From Paenibacillus sp. FSL H7-0326 (lineage in GTDB: Bacteria; Bacillota; Bacilli; Paenibacillales; Paenibacillaceae): DNA of 64,000 nt. The DNA is taken from contig NZ_MPVN01000001.1 in NCBI RefSeq assembly GCF_001955535.1, positions 1,054,001-1,118,000 on the forward strand. Reading direction: 5' to 3'. Below, piece after piece: positions 44,400-52,782 of the stretch; the first letter of the stretch is position 1, and each line of letters opens with the position of its first letter. The notes under the pieces are model-generated. The model did not search any database and was not told where the DNA came from. It saw only the letters and a program-made list of their open reading frames with translations. Both the position numbers and the translations under genes were made by a program.

Positions 44400-44932
44400 T
44401 CTAACAGATCATAAATATGAATAAGAACCTGCTCATCTTATAAACATGATTGCTACCAATACTTATCTAACCAGTCGATGCACGCCGGAACGCGTAACCG
44501 GGCTCAGGTTACAGGTGAGTGCAGCCCGCGGCTGCCGCTGCCCGATCGACGAAAAAAATGAGCTTGGCAACCACGCTTTCAGTCATCTCCGCTACAATCT
44601 CCCACCGCCGTACATTGCTTCCCTGGTGCCTATGCTCTTGGCCACCGTGCCGGTACGGGTTATTAAAGTGTATCCTTAGCCACTTCAAGATTCACGTCTA
44701 TTCTATCAAATTGAACCTATCTTAATAAAATCTACTAATTGCCTCAATTATTGCACCAATCCCCACTAAGAATATGATGACTGACGCACATCCACTGTTT
44801 TCTTTATTCTGGGGTGGATGATTTCGCTGCGTTTCCTTATACTCCTTGCTGGAGTAATAATTACTTCTATATGCAACCATATTGGATAATGCGCAGTATA
44901 AGCAATTATACGGTTATAAGGAGCGTTTGAAT
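44400..44932. other. Intergenic region, no gene recognised
   Basis: Another GC-rich patch (about 44470-44660) is embedded in AT-rich DNA. On the minus strand it gives scraps such as MYGGG but no continuous frame with a start. Probably gene debris. Confidence 0.35.
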
Positions 44933-45058
44933 ATGTCTGATCGAAAAAAAAGCCGTCTACGCAAGTTAATGAATTGGTGTGGTGATTTCTGGACAGAAAT
45001 TATCATCGAACTGTTGTTTCGAGGAATGTTTCGTTTGATTGCTCGAATATTTGATTGA
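44933..45058 (+). CDS. Small basic amphipathic protein, 41 aa
   Basis: ATG at 44933 with AAGGAG nine bases upstream. It reads MSDRKKSRLRKLMNWCGDFW, then TEIIIELLFRGMFRLIARIF and D: a basic N-terminus followed by a hydrophobic/amphipathic helix, as in small membrane-associated peptides. No family known to me. Confidence 0.5.
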   Translation: MSDRKKSRLRKLMNWCGDFWTEIIIELLFRGMFRLIARIFD

Positions 45059-45172
45059 TAATTTAAGACCTTGGCAAGGAACCGTCCAGATTTTGGTGAA
45101 TCTTCTTCAGGTCACGCTCCCGAACTTAGGAACGGCTCAGCGCCAAATGTACTGCATTGTATTGCTTCTTTC

Positions 45173-45196
45173 AAAAAAAAAGCACCCGAAGGTGCT
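45173..45196 (-). terminator. Terminator of the stalk-domain protein gene
   Basis: Minus strand: AGCACC-TTCG-GGTGCT followed by a run of eight or more T. It directly abuts the stop codon of the gene at 45196-45939. Confidence 0.92.
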
Positions 45197-45939
45197 TATT
45201 GAAATAACTTAGGCTCTGCAATAACAAGCAAGTTGTTACTTTTGTAGTCTTCTCCAGTCGTTGATATTTCAATCTTCAACCTTTTAACGCCAGTTAAGTT
45301 GACGTCAAAGTATACTGGGAGGTCTCCACCCATCATATCAGGCGACTCATATAATACCTTGCCGTCCCCGTAGATAATAACTTTATTAGTATTGGAACTA
45401 TTTTTAAAATGATCATCTATCCCTAAATAACCTGTCAATTTTACGTACTTACTATTTAAATTATACTCAATCGATCCTGAACCTTCATTGGAGTAGATAG
45501 CTAAATTTTCAAGTCCAATACCATGTAAATATTTATTCTCGGTAATCGAAAAGTTCCCAGTATATTCATAAGGAATAAGTCCAACTTCATTCCATTCGTT
45601 AAAGTGAAAAGCCGTACCGTTCAAGTCAGATCTGGCATATTCCACACTTGACAGGTACTTAAACTCTCCTTTTTTTCCTATCCAGACAGTTTTCGTACTT
45701 CCATCCCATGACACATCTTTTCCTAAGGCTTCACCAGCAAAACGAAGCGGAATATATGTCGTACCATTATAAATAAAGCCTTGGTCGACCGAAGGCTCCT
45801 TTTCAACACCATCAACCATATAGCGCAAGTTTTCATATATTACCTCAATCTTAGTGCTACTTGCAGCAAACACGGCCCCACCCGTAATTAAAGTACCAAT
45901 AAGAAGACCAAGAATTAGTCCCTTCAACTTATCTTTCAT
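45196..45939 (-). CDS. Exported stalk-domain protein with NPCBM-like domain
   Basis: A 247-aa secreted protein. A signal peptide (MKDKLKGLILGLLIGTLITG..., cleavage near VFAAS) is followed by a copper-amine-oxidase-N-like stalk domain (IYNGTTYIPLRFAGEALGKD, SWDGSTKTVWIG) common in Paenibacillus cell-surface proteins. A C-terminal beta-sandwich resembles the NPCBM carbohydrate-binding module (LNSKYVKLTGYLGIDD, VKRLKIEISTTGED). It probably binds cell-wall or external glycans. I chose the ATG at 45939, since AAAGAGGG would overlap the ATG at 45945. Terminated by a strong hairpin. Confidence 0.8.
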   Translation of the reverse strand: MKDKLKGLILGLLIGTLITGGAVFAASSTKIEVIYENLRYMVDGVEKEPSVDQGFIYNGTTYIPLRFAGEALGKDVSWDGSTKTVWIGKKGEFKYLSSVEYARSDLNGTAFHFNEWNEVGLIPYEYTGNFSITENKYLHGIGLENLAIYSNEGSGSIEYNLNSKYVKLTGYLGIDDHFKNSSNTNKVIIYGDGKVLYESPDMMGGDLPVYFDVNLTGVKRLKIEISTTGEDYKSNNLLVIAEPKLFQ

Positions 45940-45968
45940 GCCCATCCCTCTTTCTGATCTTGTAGTAT

Positions 45969-46337
45969 CTACAAACTAAACAATTCGACAAATTCCATAA
46001 TTTTCCTAATAATCCTCCCCTCCCCCTCCAGGCACTCCCCGAGTAAAAGTTGCTTCACAATATGGGCACGTTCAAAATAGCCATTATCATAGCGTGACCG
46101 ATTTCCGCTTTTGCTGAATTCCATGTATGCAGTAGCAGTTAATAAAGGCCACACGTATCCTAAATATTGTTCGGCCTTGCCGATGTGGTATTTTTTTACG
46201 TCCTCACTAATGGCTTCCCAACTCATTCTCTCCATGTAATTAGGGAAAGGTTTGAAATCTTCTCTGGACTTCAGCTTATCTTTCAGATTTATTTTATCCA
46301 ACTGCTCTATTAGCATCATCAGATCATTCCTTTTCAA
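45969..46337 (-). pseudogene. Heparinase II/III-like lyase, N-terminal fragment
   Basis: Reads FPNYMERMSWEAISEDVKKY, then WPLLTATAYMEFSKSGNRSR and LLLGECLEGEGRIIRKIMEF. These look like the alpha-helical N-terminal part of heparinase II/III-type polysaccharide lyases. It ends at a stop just before the catalytic region and lacks a plausible start (TTG without a ribosome-binding site). Assignment is from motif runs only. Confidence 0.55.
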
Positions 46338-46371
46338 ATAAGGTTGCGTACAAAGCGCGTTTCTAGAGATA

Positions 46372-46716
46372 TTACTTTAGAACATAGAGATCGTTTATTA
46401 TGCTCCTGAACTTATCCGGCGAAGCTCCTACGTTCTGCACAATGGCATTACGTACATTGCCCATTTGTTGAATATAAGAATACGTCTCGGCAAAGTCATA
46501 TGCTCCGGTTCCTAGGTCGGCATGATCCTCCGGAACCGTATATTTCCGGTAGATGAGGAAGACGTCCAGCTCCTCGTCATCAACTTGTTCCATCGCTTCA
46601 AATAGATTCACGGAGTATGCAGTCGTATGACTGATGTCCTTCTGATGTACAATATCAACACAACAGCTTCCTTGATTAGATAAAATATCCACGGGATTAA
46701 GACCAGCTTTCAGCAC
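46372..46716 (-). pseudogene. Unrecognised ORF, possibly a fragment
   Basis: 114 codons, acidic (FEAMEQVDDEELDVFLIYRK, VPEDHADLGTGAYDFAETYS). No convincing start or ribosome-binding site and no family recognised. It lies in a block of decayed genes, so it is probably a remnant. Confidence 0.35.
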
Positions 46717-46869
46717 CCAGCCCAGATCTCACGGACTCAGACGCAACCGATATCGTGGATTAGAAAGAACATATATCCATGCATTGTTGAGCAATATAGC
46801 GTCTAACATTAAGAGAATGACAAAGCTAATTGTGAAAAAACGACAACGGGATCTACAATGTTATTCTTT

Positions 46870-47131
46870 TTAAGAAAACGAAGGTTTTTGCCAAACCAGA
46901 TCATATATGGTTTTTTCTTCTCGAGATGAGTCTCTTCCGAACAAAATCCAATGAATATCAGAACGGAAATTAGTGTATATAGCCATGATAGTTTCTGTTG
47001 AGGGATAATATTTTTCCTGCTCAATTTCACTTAAAGTTCCCTGTGACACACCTATAATTTTAGAAAACTCAACCTGGTTAAGTTCATTTAATCTTTCTAA
47101 TTCTTTTTACACGCTCTCCTATAGTATTCAT
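46870..47131 (-). pseudogene. XRE-type repressor, frameshifted
   Basis: ATG at 47131 (MNTIGERVKRI), then a frame change within the A/G-rich stretch near 47095-47105, then LNELNQVEFSKIIGVSQGTL, SEIEQEKYYPSTETIMAI and DIHWILFGRDSSREEK. A helix-turn-helix of the Cro/CI class, followed by a short C-terminus of the same kind as the intact gene at 48352-48693. Confidence 0.8.
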
Positions 47132-47266
47132 TCATAACCCCCAGTTAATAATAAAGTCCCGATGATATTCGTATCATCGGGACTGAATTCAGCGGTTCCA
47201 TACTTTTTACTGTTTCGAGACTTTTTTATGGTCTTCTATCTTTAGCTTTCTAAATTGAAGGTCTGT

Positions 47267-47569
47267 TTACTTTATTAATTTGCCTCGCAAGTGTCCAACA
47301 TAAATTTGATTGGGATCAGTAGGATCATATTTGCGGTTAACTGCTTTTTGTATCTCAACAATCTCACGAGCAAAATCCTCCGCATTAGGCTCGAACCCTA
47401 CAGTCCAACGCATTACGCGATAATAACGAACTAACATCTCTTTGGCATCCTCCCCCGTATAACCCAGGTTTTCGAGTTCTTGGATAACTGACCGGATATA
47501 CGGTTTATCCAACATGTGCATTTTATTCATTAACAATCTCACCTTCTTGGGATGTCTTCTGCTAGCCAT
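47267..47569 (-). CDS. Hypothetical protein
   Basis: A 100-aa basic helical protein (RHPKKVRLLMNKMHMLDKPY, NLGYTGEDAKEMLVRYYRVM). Excellent ribosome-binding site AAGGAGGAG before the ATG. No family recognised. It sits among repressor relics next to the prophage and could be a phage or host accessory protein. Confidence 0.6.
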   Translation of the reverse strand: MASRRHPKKVRLLMNKMHMLDKPYIRSVIQELENLGYTGEDAKEMLVRYYRVMRWTVGFEPNAEDFAREIVEIQKAVNRKYDPTDPNQIYVGHLRGKLIK

Positions 47570-47714
47570 GCTGCTCCTCCTTGCGCAAATCTATGTGGAG
47601 ATAGTATGCCAAAGTCAGGATAAAATCATCAGTGATCATTTTTTCAAAACCATTAAATATATACATTTTTAATACATTACCATTCATATTCAGTTAAAAA
47701 CTGCAACTTAAATG

Positions 47715-48029
47715 TCACCTAACATTATTTCTGCCTCGTTTAAATTTAATAAAATCAATCACTTCCTTAAGATCCTCACCGGATATATCCTGTAACAAAG
47801 TTGTTATCATTTGAAAATCATCGGATTTATTCTCATCATCTAAAAGCCAATTGAGGTCTACGTTTGCTTTTCTCTTCATTTCTATAAGTGTCTCAGCAGA
47901 GGGCTTTGTTTTATCCTACTCAATCTCACTTAACCTACCTTGAGATATTCCGAGAATTCGTGAAAATTCAAGCTGATTTAACTCGAGCTCTTTTCGAATT
48001 GATTTCACTTTACCACCGATGGTATCCAT
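47715..48029 (-). pseudogene. XRE-type repressor with premature stop
   Basis: ATG at 48029: MDTIGGKVKSIRKELELNQL, EFSRILGISQGRLSEIE, then TAG at 47918-47916, then DKTKPSAETLIEMKRKANVD and LLQDISGEDLKEVIDFIKFK. Only one nonsense codon separates it from an intact gene, so loss is recent. Confidence 0.85.
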
Positions 48030-48281
48030 ATGTATGCCTCCCTATGAAAATGGGCCGTACCGAGGACGACCCACGAAGTCATTTATTTAGATTAGCGGTT
48101 CCAGACATTTTTTACTGGATCCACACTTTTTTATCACTGAACATATATCCTATCTCAAAAAATCTTACAAACAGTCTCATTTTACGTTATAATCCACACC
48201 GGAGCTATGCTTTTAGTGCATGAGTGAATCTTACGGTGTATCGTATATAGTTTCAAAAAAAAACTTGTATTACAGTAACGT

Positions 48282-48333
48282 AAGTGCCAAACAACCTTCA
48301 CCTTGCAGATCTGGTGAGGGCTGTTTGGCACTT
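48282..48333. terminator. Large hairpin upstream of the intact XRE gene's 3' end
   Basis: AAGTGCCAAACA pairs with TGTTTGGCACTT around an inner TCACC / GGTGA stem. It is 19 bp past the stop codon of the XRE gene (minus strand) and probably terminates it. Confidence 0.75.
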
Positions 48334-48351
48334 ATTGGTATGATACACAAT

Positions 48352-48693
48352 TTACTTTTGATTTAATGTGAATGAAGCAAATGCCAACACTCTTTGTTTT
48401 TCAAAAATATCCAATTGATTCATTACTTCTAAAACTCTAATTTCTGTTTCTGATAAATCTAATGCATTTACCTGTTCTATTGTACTTCTATTTTGTTTCC
48501 CCTTTAATAACCAATCTAAAGTTACATTAAAATGATTATGTATAGAAAGAGCCGTATCTACTGATGGATTACAATTACCTTGTTCAATATCGCTCAATGT
48601 CCCTTGTGAAATGCCGATCTGTTTGGCGAATTCAATTTGAGTAAGGCCCGCCGTCTTCCTTAACTTTCGAATATTCTCCCCAATACTAAACAT
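48352..48693 (-). CDS. XRE-family transcription regulator
   Basis: A 113-aa repressor: helix-turn-helix LTQIEFAKQIGISQGTLSDI (residues about 16-36) in a 60-residue Cro/CI-type domain (IGENIRKLRKTAG at the start), then LDWLLKGKQN and a short helical C-terminus. GGGGATGA precedes the ATG. It is the only intact one of four similar genes between 46.8 and 49.1 kb, all with the NxIGxNVKxLR start and SQGTLSxIEQ recognition helix. It could be a host SinR-like factor or a left-over immunity repressor. Confidence 0.88.
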   Translation of the reverse strand: MFSIGENIRKLRKTAGLTQIEFAKQIGISQGTLSDIEQGNCNPSVDTALSIHNHFNVTLDWLLKGKQNRSTIEQVNALDLSETEIRVLEVMNQLDIFEKQRVLAFASFTLNQK

Positions 48694-48905
48694 ATTTCAT
48701 CCCCAATTCAAATGGTAATGGAAAGTGACAATTTATGTTCATGGATTAATCCTTCGAGCTTGATAATTTAGCATATTCCGGCGATCACAAATTCAAACAA
48801 TCTATAATCGTAACCCCTCCCTGTAAATGCAGGCTTTCTGTATGCTTACGAGGTCATTTCAGTGAAAAATCATCTTAATTCTTGTAACAATAGTAAGTAT
48901 TACCC

Positions 48906-49101
48906 TCAATTCACTTCGTCGATTGAACATTCAAACCTTTCATGAATATGAATCGAAATACCGATCTTTACAGATTGCCTACTATTCCCCGCTTCAATAA
49001 GAAAGAATACCCTGGGACACACTGATTAGATTTGCGAATTCCACCAGATTATAGTTGTGTATTTTGCGTAATCTCTTTACGTTCTTTCCGATGATATTCA
49101 T
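48906..49101 (-). pseudogene. XRE-type repressor, truncated and frameshifted
   Basis: ATG at 49101: MNIIGKNVKRLRKIHNYNLV, EFANLISVSQGILS, then a frame change, IEAGNSRQSVKIGISIHIHE and a stop. The C-terminal region of the other copies is missing. Confidence 0.75.
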
Positions 49102-49320
49102 CTGAATATCTACAAAAAAACAACGATTACTGACGAGAATTAATACATCGTTATTAAAGGTTGAAAATTAGCATCTCATTGAAAATTATTAGATAAGAGA
49201 ACATCCATCTTCAAGCAACATGCAAGTCAAATGCCCAGTTAAAATAAGAGTTTCTTCTCTAGTACCAATAATATTCATATGACAAAATAACGTTACTCCC
49301 ACTGACAAATGACATTAAAA

Positions 49321-49632
49321 CTACTGACAAAATGACTTACAACTCACAGCGACTTTCATCTTAAGGATCTTGGAGCAGTCACCGATCATGCTGTTAAACA
49401 CTAGCTTCTTCTCGAACATCAGCTGCATTGGATTGAGTCCGGCTGAATGGATCAGCATTGGCAATTGCAGCTTGTCGGATGATTCATTGATAAATCGATA
49501 TAAGTCCTCGTTTTCCCAAAGCGTATCTGTGAAGTAAAGTAATATGTTATCGTCAGGGTAGTTGGTTTTTACGAAATCAGCGGTAGCGAGGCTGGCTTTA
49601 CCTCCGCTGAAGAATATAATGTGATTTTTCAT
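49321..49632 (-). CDS. PAPS reductase-like phage protein, truncated
   Basis: N-terminal part of an adenine-nucleotide alpha-hydrolase-fold protein: FFSGGKASLATADFVKTNYP with the SGGK nucleotide loop, LLYFTDTLWENEDLYRFINE and the CSKILKMK helix. Phage-borne members are about 250 aa; this frame stops after 103. The ATG has GGAGGA upstream. The truncation marks the left limit of the prophage. Confidence 0.75.
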   Translation of the reverse strand: MKNHIIFFSGGKASLATADFVKTNYPDDNILLYFTDTLWENEDLYRFINESSDKLQLPMLIHSAGLNPMQLMFEKKLVFNSMIGDCSKILKMKVAVSCKSFCQ

Positions 49633-49674
49633 TGCCAGTCCTCCTTGTGTTTATCTCTCCCTTATTAGGCTGTA

Positions 49675-50388
49675 TCAACCGTTCTTTTGGATTAACTCAT
49701 CTATAGATACTGGGAATTTCGATTCGATTAAAGTTAGTATCGCTTTGGCGTATTCTTGTATTTCCTTCTGTGCATCGTGTTCCAGACGTTGATTAAGGAA
49801 GTGGCAAATAGATTGAAGCGATGCGGTCCAGTACCAACGTACATACATGCCATAAGCCGGTAAGAATAATCTTGCTTGTTCTGCACAAATTCCGTATTCA
49901 ATTGCGTGTGAGTAAAACCCCTCGCCTTTCTTAATGTACTCTTCAAGTTGCAACGTAAACGCATAAGCGTCATCGCGGTTGATTGGATCGCCCGAACCTT
50001 GCTTACTGTTCTCAGGTGCGCTACGCCACTCATCAGGATCAGGAATGTAAAATGCCGGTTCCTCAGTGACATAACGTCTGCTTGACTCATTCCAAGCGTC
50101 TAGGCTGTCTCCTGTGCCTTCCATATGCGCTGAGCCGATCTGATACTTCCACCACTGCCGAGCAACCATCAGAGGGGCATATACTTCGAATTGAGCCATG
50201 GCATGCCTGAATGGGCTGGTGTGACCTTCTCTCGCTAAGAAACTGATTAAGTTCAAATCACGTTCAGATAATTCTTTTGATTCCTTTGCATAACTGACAC
50301 GAGCTGCATTTACTACTGTTAAATCGCTGCCCATTACATTGACTAGTCTGACGTATCCTTTATCTAAAACATTGATTGTATCGTTCAT
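49675..50388 (-). CDS. thyX: Flavin-dependent thymidylate synthase
   Basis: A 237-aa enzyme that makes dTMP from dUMP with FAD, NADPH and methylene-tetrahydrofolate. Conserved blocks are visible: HTSPFRHAMAQFEVYAPL, ARQWWKYQIGS, the WNESSRRY half of the signature, and LRWYW-like YVRWYWTASLQSICHFLNQR near the end. The usual RHRxxSxNExS signature is split by about a dozen extra residues. It works with the adjacent dUTPase to supply thymidylate to phage replication. Confidence 0.93.
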   Translation of the reverse strand: MNDTINVLDKGYVRLVNVMGSDLTVVNAARVSYAKESKELSERDLNLISFLAREGHTSPFRHAMAQFEVYAPLMVARQWWKYQIGSAHMEGTGDSLDAWNESSRRYVTEEPAFYIPDPDEWRSAPENSKQGSGDPINRDDAYAFTLQLEEYIKKGEGFYSHAIEYGICAEQARLFLPAYGMYVRWYWTASLQSICHFLNQRLEHDAQKEIQEYAKAILTLIESKFPVSIDELIQKNG

Positions 50389-50403
50389 ATGTTTATCCCC
50401 CTA

Positions 50404-50823
50404 TTAATATCCTGTGTGACCAAATCCACCTGATCCGCGTTCTGTAGTTGATAATTCTTCAACTTCTTCAAATTCCACTTTGACTACTGGAGCAATGACA
50501 CCTTGAGCTATTCTTTCGCCTTTATGGACGTAGTAAGATGCCATCTTTGCAATGTTGTCAGCGATAACAGACACTTCACCGCGATACCCTGAGTCGATTG
50601 TTCCTAGTTGAACACGTATTTTCGTTTTAGAGGTCATCCCTGATCTTGGTCTTATCTGCATTTCATATCCCTCTGGTATTTCGAAAGCTAAACCAATTGG
50701 TATTTTGCAAGTCTCGCCAGCCGGCATGTACACATCTTCTACAGCTACCAAATCAAAACCGCTGTCTCCTGGCTTTGCGTATTGTGGGATTACTGCATCA
50801 GGGTGCAATTTCTTTACTTTCAT
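50404..50823 (-). CDS. dut: dUTP diphosphatase
   Basis: A 139-aa trimeric dUTPase; converts dUTP to dUMP and pyrophosphate. All five motifs can be seen: PGDSGFDLVA, RPRSGMTSK, LGTIDSGYRGEV, GERIAQGVIAPV and the P-loop-like C-terminus RGSGGFGHTGY. It overlaps the upstream hypothetical gene by 4 nt and precedes thyX, to which it passes dUMP. Confidence 0.95.
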   Translation of the reverse strand: MKVKKLHPDAVIPQYAKPGDSGFDLVAVEDVYMPAGETCKIPIGLAFEIPEGYEMQIRPRSGMTSKTKIRVQLGTIDSGYRGEVSVIADNIAKMASYYVHKGERIAQGVIAPVVKVEFEEVEELSTTERGSGGFGHTGY

Positions 50824-51209
50824 TGGGCTTTAGCCTCCTCAACTGGTTTTACATAAAAGGTTCTGCCGCCGATCTCAAAGTAAGCATCTGTTTCAAGCTT
50901 GAATATCGCTAATTCCGTAGGGCTCATATTCATCATGATTTCTTCTGCTGTTCTGTATTGAGCAGTTGCAGTTGATTCAATCGTCACTTCGTGAATACCG
51001 TCCCATTCTTCTCTGATCTGCTCGGCTTTTCTCAATACTTCCAGCCTTGTTGGTTTGTAGATCTTCTCATTACAGCTCATCGCCTGTTCAAAATGTGTAA
51101 CAGCTAGTCCGTAAGCTTTTGTCTGGAGATCGTTGCAAAAGTTAACAAAGTTATCGACTGTCAAAGATTTAACGCGCTGAAACAGTTTTGCATCTTCTCT
51201 TGTTGCCAC
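50820..51209 (-). CDS. Hypothetical phage protein
   Basis: A 129-aa protein with no motif I recognise (KLFQRVKSLTVDNFVNFCND, LTRLEVLR-like KPTRLEVLRKAEQIREEWDG). I start at GTG 51209, eight bases after AGGAG; an earlier in-frame GTG at 51218 overlaps that site. Lies between recU and dut in the leftward early operon. Confidence 0.65.
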   Translation of the reverse strand: MATREDAKLFQRVKSLTVDNFVNFCNDLQTKAYGLAVTHFEQAMSCNEKIYKPTRLEVLRKAEQIREEWDGIHEVTIESTATAQYRTAEEIMMNMSPTELAIFKLETDAYFEIGGRTFYVKPVEEAKAQ

Positions 51210-51220
51210 CTTAATCACTC

Positions 51221-51796
51221 CTATTTAAGAACTGGTGTTTGGTTGAATGGCAGCACTGAGTCCTCAAAAGCTGCCGTTGCTTCCTCTGTGAACCAAATCT
51301 TGTCTACTGCCTTTAGATAATCCACCGGCACCCTGCCGCTTGTTACCTCGTAAGCATGTATATCGAAGTCTTCAATCCGAATGCTTTTTCGTCCACCGTT
51401 TTTGGAGGCTTCTACGTAGCTTCTCAGCGTTAGGAATGGCATGAGGTACATTTTCCGCTGCTTCCTAAAATCAACCAACAGAAAGGCGATTCCTCCAGCC
51501 ATATGACATTTTTTTAAGTAGTCATACTGGTGAGAGTGTAGATTCGATAAATCAAAGCGTAATTTCTGATCTGTCGATTTAGCTTCAAACATGATTGCCC
51601 TGCCCTGGTACACTCCGTCGTAATCAACCGTCGATGATTTTTCGAAATAACCTTCTGTTACTTTGCCGTATGTCTTTCGAACAACTTTTACTGGAGTAGG
51701 ACGTTTATTTATGATCGCGATTCCCTTCATGTCGTACATTTGGTTTGAATAGTCGAGTATATTTTCAAAAGCCATTCCTCTGTTAGCAAAGCTCAA
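51221..51796 (-). CDS. recU: RecU-like Holliday junction resolvase
   Basis: A 191-aa nuclease of the RecU family: GMAFENILDYSNQMY near the start, STVDYDGVYQGRAIMFEAKS with the catalytic Asp and Glu-x-Lys, then HSHQYDYLKKCHMAGGIAFL. It cuts four-way junctions in phage DNA. The start is TTG at 51796 with GAGGTGA upstream. It overlaps the preceding small gene by 14 nt. Confidence 0.9.
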   Translation of the reverse strand: MSFANRGMAFENILDYSNQMYDMKGIAIINKRPTPVKVVRKTYGKVTEGYFEKSSTVDYDGVYQGRAIMFEAKSTDQKLRFDLSNLHSHQYDYLKKCHMAGGIAFLLVDFRKQRKMYLMPFLTLRSYVEASKNGGRKSIRIEDFDIHAYEVTSGRVPVDYLKAVDKIWFTEEATAAFEDSVLPFNQTPVLK

Positions 51797-52067
51797 GATT
51801 TATCACCTCTGTTCCGAATAGTCCTCTAGTGCGTTGTTTTATAAATCCTTTCTTAGCCCGATCAATAATGAGTATTAAAAGTTCGTCCGGATCACGTTGA
51901 ACCTTGTTAGCGATTGATCTAACGTCTATTCCTTCGTTCCACATCTGATCAACCTCTTTGACTTCCTCTCTGCTCCAGGTAAAGTCCATTTCCTCACAAG
52001 CCAGATAGATGCTAACTCGTTGTTTGAAGAAGATTTCATTTTTTGCATTGGGTCTTGTAAAGGCCAT
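51783..52067 (-). CDS. Small phage protein with HTH-like region
   Basis: A 94-aa protein; the ATG at 52067 follows GAGGGAGGG. WSREEVKEVDQMWNEGIDVR and SIANKVQRDPDELLILIIDR look like a homeodomain-like helix-turn-helix found in Firmicute phage regulators. An open extension to 52136 has no ribosome-binding site. Confidence 0.65.
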   Translation of the reverse strand: MAFTRPNAKNEIFFKQRVSIYLACEEMDFTWSREEVKEVDQMWNEGIDVRSIANKVQRDPDELLILIIDRAKKGFIKQRTRGLFGTEVINLELC

Positions 52068-52182
52068 TTGTAACCCTCCCTCGCTGCATAATCTCTTTTG
52101 TTGCTTCGATGCGAATGTCATAGTCAAGGAATTCATCTGCAGCGATATCTTCGAGTTCAGCAGCTGACAAGTTCTTTAGCAT
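52036..52182 (-). CDS. Small phage protein, 48 aa
   Basis: ATG at 52182 with AAGGAG ten bases upstream. Acidic N-half (NLSAAELEDIAADEFLDYDI) and a basic end. It overlaps both neighbours, 26 nt with the upstream gene and 32 nt with the downstream one, as in tightly packed phage operons. Function unknown. Confidence 0.55.
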   Translation of the reverse strand: MLKNLSAAELEDIAADEFLDYDIRIEATKEIMQRGRVTNGLYKTQCKK

Positions 52183-52771
52183 GTTTCCAACGCTCCTTGG
52201 CAAGAACAATCTTTTCAAACTCATCATCAGTTAGTCTTTGATATAGATTCCAGTCACCGCTCTCCTTAAGTTCATGAACTTTGTCCTTGATATCTTGAAC
52301 TCGGAGGGCAAAGTGTCTAGCCATATCGCCAACCCCTTCAACGTGCAAGTATTTAGCCAGATAGACTAAATCAGGAAGCGTCCATTCATAACGCGCAGCT
52401 CGTGTGGTCTCCCATTGATGTTCTTCGATTCCGATTTGTAGGAAACGATCGAAGTCTTTATCCATCAGATCATAATCATCAATGTCATCTGCTTTTTGAA
52501 ATCGCGAATTTCTTTGCCCAGCCGGAATAGTGGCCGCTTCTTCATAAGTCCAGTTACTCTTATGAATTCTGTTTCTGAATGTATGGTGGTTTATTCCGTT
52601 CTTAGCAGCTTGCTCTCTCCACATTTTCAAATCCTCAGATACTTTCCGAGGTGGCTCTGTTATAGCTTTTTGAATGCTCCACCCTTGTGATAATCTGTAA
52701 TTTACTGTTTTTTTTGAGATTCCGTTTGATTCTGCTATGTCAAATTGTTTCTTGGTTATAGAATGTTTCAT
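52157..52771 (-). CDS. Hypothetical phage protein, possibly DNA-binding
   Basis: A 204-aa protein with two similar helix-turn-helix-like units at the N-terminus (ESNGISKKTVNYRLSQGWSI and AKNGINHHTFRNRIHKSNWT), then an acidic region and LPDLVYLAKYLHVEGVGDMA, which might be a third. The repeated units suggest a DNA-binding origin. Start ATG at 52771; the frame opens with GTG at 52786, overlapping the upstream stop. Confidence 0.65.
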   Translation of the reverse strand: MKHSITKKQFDIAESNGISKKTVNYRLSQGWSIQKAITEPPRKVSEDLKMWREQAAKNGINHHTFRNRIHKSNWTYEEAATIPAGQRNSRFQKADDIDDYDLMDKDFDRFLQIGIEEHQWETTRAARYEWTLPDLVYLAKYLHVEGVGDMARHFALRVQDIKDKVHELKESGDWNLYQRLTDDEFEKIVLAKERWKHAKELVSC

Positions 52772-52782
52772 CCCTTCACACC

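Noticed and set aside
46800-49300. Search for the left attachment site matching the sufB end
   Set aside because: I looked for copies of the sufB 3' end and of the ATTTTGGTC repeats and found none by eye, so no att pair is claimed.
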